This document shows, one piece after another, positions 59,878 to 64,000 of a DNA stretch of 64,000 nucleotides. The translations under genes and the position numbers were made by a program. Position 1 is the first letter of the stretch. The number at the start of each line of letters is the position of its first letter. The DNA is taken from contig CAWDMB010000015.1 of assembly GCA_963803375.1 (NCBI GenBank), forward strand, positions 23,812-87,811, given 5' to 3'. The notes under the pieces are model-generated. The model did not search any database, had not been told where the DNA came from, and worked only from the letters and a program-made list of their open reading frames with translations. This stretch comes from JAOPZW01 sp963803375. Its GTDB lineage: Bacteria; Actinomycetota; Thermoleophilia; Solirubrobacterales; Solirubrobacteraceae.

Positions 59878-60106
59878 GAGATCCCGGCCGCTACGGTCGC
59901 GCTGAAGCGGCGTTCGTGCTCGTCGCCTCAAGCAAGGCGCAGGGCGGCGAATCGGCCGATGATCCGTTCACCGCAGCCGAGGGCTGCGCCGACGCCGTCC
60001 TCCATCGGCGCACCTCGCATGACCTTCCCGGGCCGCCTGGGTCCGGGCCATCGCATTTCACACCACGATGGCCTGCCCGCGCGGAGAGGCCGCAAGGAGC
60101 GCACCC

Positions 60107-60300
60107 GTGCTCGCTCACCTGATCGCCGAGCCCGGAACTGGTCGGCGAAACCGCGGTCGACGCCACGCTGGCGGTCCGCCCGCCGGACCGCACGCTGCTG
60201 GCGCAGCTGGCCTACGAGGCCGCGCTGCAGCTCGACGAGGAGCGCTGGCTGCCGCGCCACCGGCCGACCGCGACCAGGCGGACGTGCTCGCGTGACGGCA
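60107..60300 (+). pseudogene. Small frameshifted gene after the toxin
   Basis: AAGGAG is 7-8 nt before GTG 60107, which reads VLAHLIAEP; one frame over the text continues ELVGETAVDATLAVRPPDRT, LLAQLAYEAALQLDEERWLP. A single-base change would join the two. Helical, unknown family. Confidence 0.4.
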
Positions 60301-60346
60301 CCGACGCCACCGAGCCAGGCGCCGACACGGAGGCGGCCGCTACCAG

Positions 60347-61075
60347 CTACACGACCCGGTCGGCCGCCAGCAAGTCGCAGAAGACAAAGCCGTCGCGCTC
60401 GACCGTCCGGCCGCGCTCGACCGCGATCGGGCGGTCGAAGATCGGGCCGGCGTGCACGAAGGTGTGAAACTCGCCGTTCTCGCCGCACGGATCGACCCCC
60501 GGCGGCAGGTCGGCCAGCAGCGACGCGTCAAACGCGCGGCCGGCAAACGCGGGGTCCAGCTGGGAGGGATCCACGCACACGAGGATCGCCTCGAAGCCCG
60601 CATCGATGAAGTCGCGGGCCAGCGCGCCCGTGTCCCGCCCCCACAGCGGGAACACGGCGTTCCAGCCGGCCGCCGCCAGCCGCTGCTCGCGATAGGCGCG
60701 GATATCCCGCAGGAACAGGTCGGCGAACGCCATCGTGTCCACGCCCACCAACCGCGCGTCGCCGAGCGCCCCCGCCATGCGCGCCTCATAGACCTCGTTT
60801 GAACACGCCGCGGGAATAGCGACCTCGACCAACGGCACCCCCGCCGCGCGCCCTTGGGCGTGGACGAGGTCGCGGCGGACCCCGTGCATGCTCACGCGGC
60901 CGTAGTCCTCGGTGACGGTGGTCAGCAGCGCGGCGGGCGGGACGCCGCGCTCGCGACGCAGCGCGTGCAGCGCAAGCGCCGAGTCCTTGCCGCCGCTCCA
61001 CGACACAGCACGGCGACCGCGGAGGGCCACCAAGCCCGCAGGCCCGGGTCCTCCATCTCTCGCACAGCACCGCAT
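60347..61075 (-). CDS. Adenine nucleotide alpha-hydrolase (Dph6/MJ0570-type ATP-PPase)
   Basis: About 242 residues; start uncertain (ATG 61075 used; the conserved core begins 25 residues later). PP-loop motif VSWSGGKDSALALHAL; later TVTEDYGRVSMHGVRRDLV, VGVDTMAFADLFLRDIR, FPLWGRDTGALARDFIDAGF and the ending CGENGEFHTFVHAGPIF, which is the family signature. The archaeal/eukaryotic relative makes diphthamide; bacterial members have no established role. Intact gene within decayed DNA, likely a passenger. Confidence 0.85.
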   Translation of the reverse strand: MRCCARDGGPGPAGLVALRGRRAVSWSGGKDSALALHALRRERGVPPAALLTTVTEDYGRVSMHGVRRDLVHAQGRAAGVPLVEVAIPAACSNEVYEARMAGALGDARLVGVDTMAFADLFLRDIRAYREQRLAAAGWNAVFPLWGRDTGALARDFIDAGFEAILVCVDPSQLDPAFAGRAFDASLLADLPPGVDPCGENGEFHTFVHAGPIFDRPIAVERGRTVERDGFVFCDLLAADRVV

Positions 61076-61980
61076 CCGGTGACCTGATCTTCTACATCCA
61101 GCCTCCTTCAACGTTCGTGTTCACACCTCCGGACGAGGAGGAGCCGCCTGCGTCGCCGTCGAGCTCACCCCCGCTTCCCGCGCGTGAGAGCGAGCATGTT
61201 CGCGGTCAGCACGCGTGCCAGAACATCCCAGGAGTTGGCCGGGTTGGAACGGCGGGCTTTCTTGACCAGGGATCACGCCCGCGTCACCACCCGCGGCCAC
61301 GGAGTCGCACGGTGGCGCCGTCGCGACTGGCGGCCCCTGCGATAGCAGCCGTTATCGCGGGCGATCCGTCTTGGGCGCGCGCGACCATGCGCGCATGCGC
61401 GGCCGTGATCTGCAGCTACTCGGCGACGACCTTCGGGTGATCCCGCCGGGCTGCTGGCCGACGGGCGAGCTCGACGAGGACGCCGAGCTACGCGCGCTGG
61501 CGCATGGCACCGGCGAGCACCTTCCCTACGAGCTGCGGGTGCAGGTGGTCGAGCTGCGCGCGCCGCGGGCTCAGCCGTGGTCGCCGAAGGGCGGCGTAGC
61601 GATCGGCGCGGACGCGAGGGCTCGTGCCGCCGTGCATCCACGTCACCGACCAGCGCCGCGGCCAGGCGATCGCGCGCCTGGAGACCCGCACGCATCCGCT
61701 CGACCAGCCGCCCGAGCCCGCGATGAGCATCGTCGGCGACGATCGTCGGCGCCTGCTGGGGCCTGGGCGCGGCTCGAGCGCCTGCGCGAGCTCATGGGGG
61801 CGGCCGGCGTCGATCGACTCCACCACCGTCTACGTGCATCACACCCACGACGACCTCGACCAACCGCGCTCGATGACCACCCGACCCGTGACGCGCTCAG
61901 CGGCCACCATCAGCGCCGCCAGCGCCGCAACAGCGACCGCTGAACCGGGCGGCCAACCAAGGGCGTGAGGAGAGCCACCG
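61076..61980. other. About 900 bp with no convincing gene
   Basis: One plus-strand stretch from about 61,395 reads MRGRDLQLLGDDLRVIPPGC, then LRALAHGTGEHLPYELRVQV, before drifting into Arg/Pro-rich noise; a different frame reads PCIHVTDQRRGQAIARLETR near 61,630. Probably a decayed gene. Nothing intact. Confidence 0.4.
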
Positions 61981-62580
61981 ATGACACCTCGCGGCCTGCC
62001 GTATCCCCGCCGCCAACAGCTTTGCCGGCTCACACGAGCCGCGGGCTTCATCGCGCTCGCCGTGACGGCCCTGGTGGCCGCGGGTGGCGTAGCCTTCACC
62101 GGACCGGCCGCGCTCGCCGGCGCCCTGGTCCTCCTCGCCGTCGGTCTGTTCGCCTACGCCCGCCGCCTCCTGCGGCTCGCCGGCCGCGCAGGCGTCGGCG
62201 CCGACTCAGAAGCACGCGTCCGTCGCGCTCTCGCCGCCCTCGAGCGCGAAGGGTGGCGGACGCGCCACTCACTGCCCTGGCGGGGGCGCGGCGACATCGA
62301 TCACGTCGCCATCGCGCCGACCGGGGTCGCGTTTGCGATCGAGACGAAGACCAGTCGCTACGAGCCGCGGCAGCTCCAGAGCGCCCGCTCCCAAACGGCC
62401 TGGCTACGGCGTTGCCGGCGCCAATGGTGCCCACGCGGTGCCTTCCCCGTGCTCAGTCTCGTTCGCGGACCCACGTGCGAACGGATCGAGGACACCGTCC
62501 TCATCGACAGCCTCAACCGCCTGATCTCAGTCCTGCGATCCGCGGCGGCGACCTCGCCGCGGCCCGCAATTCTCCGCTAG
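61981..62580 (+). CDS. NERD-domain membrane protein
   Basis: 199 residues. GAGGAGAG is 6-7 nt before ATG 61981. Two membrane helices (about 20-60: FIALAVTALVAAGGVAF, LAGALVLLAVGLFAYARRL), then a NERD (nuclease-related) domain: VGADSEARVRRALAALEREG, LPWRGRGDIDHVAIAPTG, FAIETKTSRYEPRQLQ, with the D...ExK-like metal/nuclease pattern. Function unproven; NERD proteins are linked to DNA processing and mobile elements. Confidence 0.85.
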   Translation: MTPRGLPYPRRQQLCRLTRAAGFIALAVTALVAAGGVAFTGPAALAGALVLLAVGLFAYARRLLRLAGRAGVGADSEARVRRALAALEREGWRTRHSLPWRGRGDIDHVAIAPTGVAFAIETKTSRYEPRQLQSARSQTAWLRRCRRQWCPRGAFPVLSLVRGPTCERIEDTVLIDSLNRLISVLRSAAATSPRPAILR

Positions 62581-62596
62581 CGCGGCCGCCGGCCGG

Positions 62597-62800
62597 CTAG
62601 CTTTCATCGGCGATCAACGCCCGCCGCGAGAGCTCGCCGCGACCAACGGTGAGCCACCACACGCCAGGCGGCCATGACTCGAGCTCGCCGTGCGCTGCGA
62701 AGTGGCCCTCGTCGTCGACGACGAGCATCGCCGCGACCGTGCACCGTCCTCGCTGCCAGTGTCGGGCGAGCTTGACCACATCGGCGGCGACGTCGGCCAC
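62597..62800 (-). CDS. Small hypothetical protein, probably N-terminally truncated
   Basis: 67 residues from GTG 62800 (ADVVKLARHWQRGRCTVAAM, LVVDDEGHFAAHGELESWPP). The same frame stays open and protein-like up to a TAA near 62,911 (LSRRREAFIEVEWLLNGWRC), without a start codon other than CTG, so the real gene was probably longer. Function unknown. Confidence 0.45.
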   Translation of the reverse strand: MADVAADVVKLARHWQRGRCTVAAMLVVDDEGHFAAHGELESWPPGVWWLTVGRGELSRRALIADES

Positions 62801-62911
62801 GCGCCGTTTGGCGTCGCGCTCAAAGCGCTGGCAGCGCCAGCCGTTCAGCAGCCACTCGACCTCGATGAACGCCTCACGGCGGCGCGACAGGTACCGGTCC
62901 CCGCTACTCAG

Positions 62912-63285
62912 TAGTTACGCGCGCACGTGGACACGTCGTTGCACGATCGTTCTGGCGCGGTCAGGCTGCTTTCCCCCGAGGGTGACTTCCAGCTTGGCGA
63001 GGTCGTCGTCGATTTGCCCGCAAGATTCCGCTCGTCCCGCTTTGCGAGAGCGGGTCGACCCTCGACAGGGGCTCCAGCTGATCGTCCGCAGCGGGCGCGT
63101 CGCGGACCGGCACTCGGGCGCTCGCATCTGGGCGGAAGGGAGTGCGGGGAGCGCGACGCGGTCTCCTCGCCAGGTCCCATGGACGCCGGCCGGACATCTG
63201 GAGGACTCGTCAATGAGCCAGCTCGTCGCCGCCGTGGCGACGTGGCGCAAGGCCGGCAGCGAGCACCATGACCAGGGAACGCTCC
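62912..63285. other. About 370 bp with no intact gene
   Basis: The minus strand has a coding-like tail (QIDDDLAKLEVTLGGKQPDR, ARTIVQRRVHVRA and stop near 62,915) without a plausible beginning; it faintly resembles transposase C termini, but this is not secure. Confidence 0.35.
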
Positions 63286-63672
63286 GCGAGTCCTCCTGCC
63301 CGCCGCTGCGCCTCGCCCGCGACCCCGCTCGCCGGCGCCCTGGTCGGGGCGATGACGGGCTTCGTCGGCGTGGGCGGCGGCTTTCTGATCGTGCCGACGC
63401 TGGCGATCTTCCTTGCGCTCTCCATGCGACTCGCCGTCGGCACGTCGCTGGCCATCATCACCGTCACGCGTCGCTGATGAGCCTCGCAGCGCACCTGACC
63501 CCCGAACGCGCGATCGACCTGGCGGTCACGGCGCGATGACCGGCGCCTGTGTCACTAGAGCGCTGGCCGGCGCACCTCGGGCGCGGGTTCGCAGGCCTCG
63601 TCGCAGCGGTCGCGACCTACCTCCTGCTGTCGGTCGCCTTGTCGGCGGCCCACCCGGATCCTGAGCAGCGAC
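63286..63672 (+). pseudogene. TauE/SafE-family permease, C-terminal half, multiply frameshifted
   Basis: Plus-strand segments in family order but different frames: GALVGAMTGFVGVGGGFLIV, PTLAIFLALSMRLAVGTSLA, then SLMSLAAHLTPERAIDLAVT, then LGRGFAGLVAAVATYLLLSV. These match the second half of sulfite exporter TauE/SafE proteins. The N-terminal half is missing. Not functional. Confidence 0.75.
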
Positions 63673-63674
63673 CA

Positions 63675-63876
63675 CGCTCCCCGGGATGCGCACCGAGAAG
63701 CGCGCTCCGCCACCGGCGTCGTTGACCACCGAGACGCGACCGCCGTGGGCTCGAACGATGTCGGCCACCACGGCAAGTCCGACGCCGCGGCCTCCGACGG
63801 CGTCACCCGCGCTTCCGCGCCAGAAGCGCTCGAACACGCGCGGTCGCTCGTCATCGGGGATGCCGGGGCCGCTGTC
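63675..63876 (-). pseudogene. Histidine kinase HATPase fragment
   Basis: Minus strand: DSGPGIPDDERPRVFERFWR, GGRGVGLAVVADIVRAHGGR, VSVVNDAGGGARFSVRIPG, the N, G1 and G2 boxes of a sensor kinase ATPase domain. The frame upstream of Asp at 63876 is replaced by unrelated sequence, so the sensor, HisKA and N-terminal ATPase parts are gone. Confidence 0.75.
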
Positions 63877-63908
63877 GGGAGTACAGCCAAGATAAGGGAA
63901 AAGGTGCA

Positions 63909-63931
63909 ATAGGGCTGCGCAGCAGCCCTAT
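63909..63931. repeat. Perfect 10-bp inverted repeat at a sequence junction
   Basis: ATAGGGCTGC and GCAGCCCTAT with a 3-nt loop, next to an AT-richer stretch (GATAAGGGAAAAGGTGCAAT). It lies 33 bp beyond the point where the histidine kinase homology is cut; could be an element end or a terminator. Confidence 0.5.
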
Positions 63932-64000
63932 GACCGGCGAGCACGCTCGTGGCGGTCGTGCGGAGCTGCCTGGGGAGGTCCGGATGACGCACCCAAGGAC

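Noticed and set aside
54171..64000. CACCCAAGGAC shared between the group II intron (near 54,175) and the window end
   Set aside because: Only 11 bases match before divergence; too short to claim a second intron copy.

Overview
The window is very GC-rich bacterial DNA from an actinobacterium. Amino-acid composition, the gene order infC-rpmI-rplT-rRNA methyltransferase-pheS-pheT-argC-argJ-argB-argD, a complete gatCAB set, menaquinone genes and many apparently leaderless promoters fit Actinomycetota. The best guess from protein flavour is a Thermoleophilia/Solirubrobacterales-type genome; that class call is inference and no 16S rRNA is present. Positions 1 to about 50,580 are dense, ordinary chromosome. 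Left part (1-20,400): end of menD, an FAD oxidoreductase and menF; an NfeD-slipin membrane pair; ilvB-ilvN; several small membrane or hypothetical genes; gatC-gatA-gatB; folD; the DNA helicase gene pcrA, which carries a 358-residue intein; a queuosine-salvage gene; and cysK-cysE. Middle part (20,400-36,150): an arsenate reductase, an Rrf2 regulator, an HDOD-LuxR signalling protein, gltX, nfo, dnaE and argG, then a two-gene unit made of a flavoprotein fused to an alpha/beta hydrolase and a large ATPase regulator. Next (36,300-48,500) comes a tightly packed minus-strand run: thrS, a DUF192 gene, infC, rpmI, rplT, an rRNA methyltransferase, pheS, pheT, argC, argJ, argB and argD. Many junctions overlap by four bases. 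It links translation genes to arginine synthesis, as in other actinobacteria. From about 50,580 rightward the character changes. Genes become sparse, broken or foreign: a VOC fragment, a frameshifted remnant with an internal 43-bp duplication, and a berberine-bridge-type oxidoreductase broken by a one-base frameshift and by a complete group II intron inserted antisense. Then follow a tRNA-Val-like attachment remnant, a dead tyrosine integrase, an AT-richer islet with one small membrane gene, a second tRNA-Val(GAC) 3' fragment, decayed coding DNA, an Xre-RES toxin-antitoxin pair, an adenine-nucleotide alpha-hydrolase-type ATPase, a NERD-domain protein, and wrecked TauE/SafE and histidine kinase genes at the right edge. 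This reads as a graveyard of integrative elements with a few live passengers. Functionally, the left three quarters serve core metabolism (menaquinone, branched-chain amino acids, cysteine, arginine, folate C1), tRNA charging and modification, replication and repair. The right quarter is mobile and defence-type DNA. No CRISPR array, rRNA gene, intact tRNA gene or replication origin was seen.
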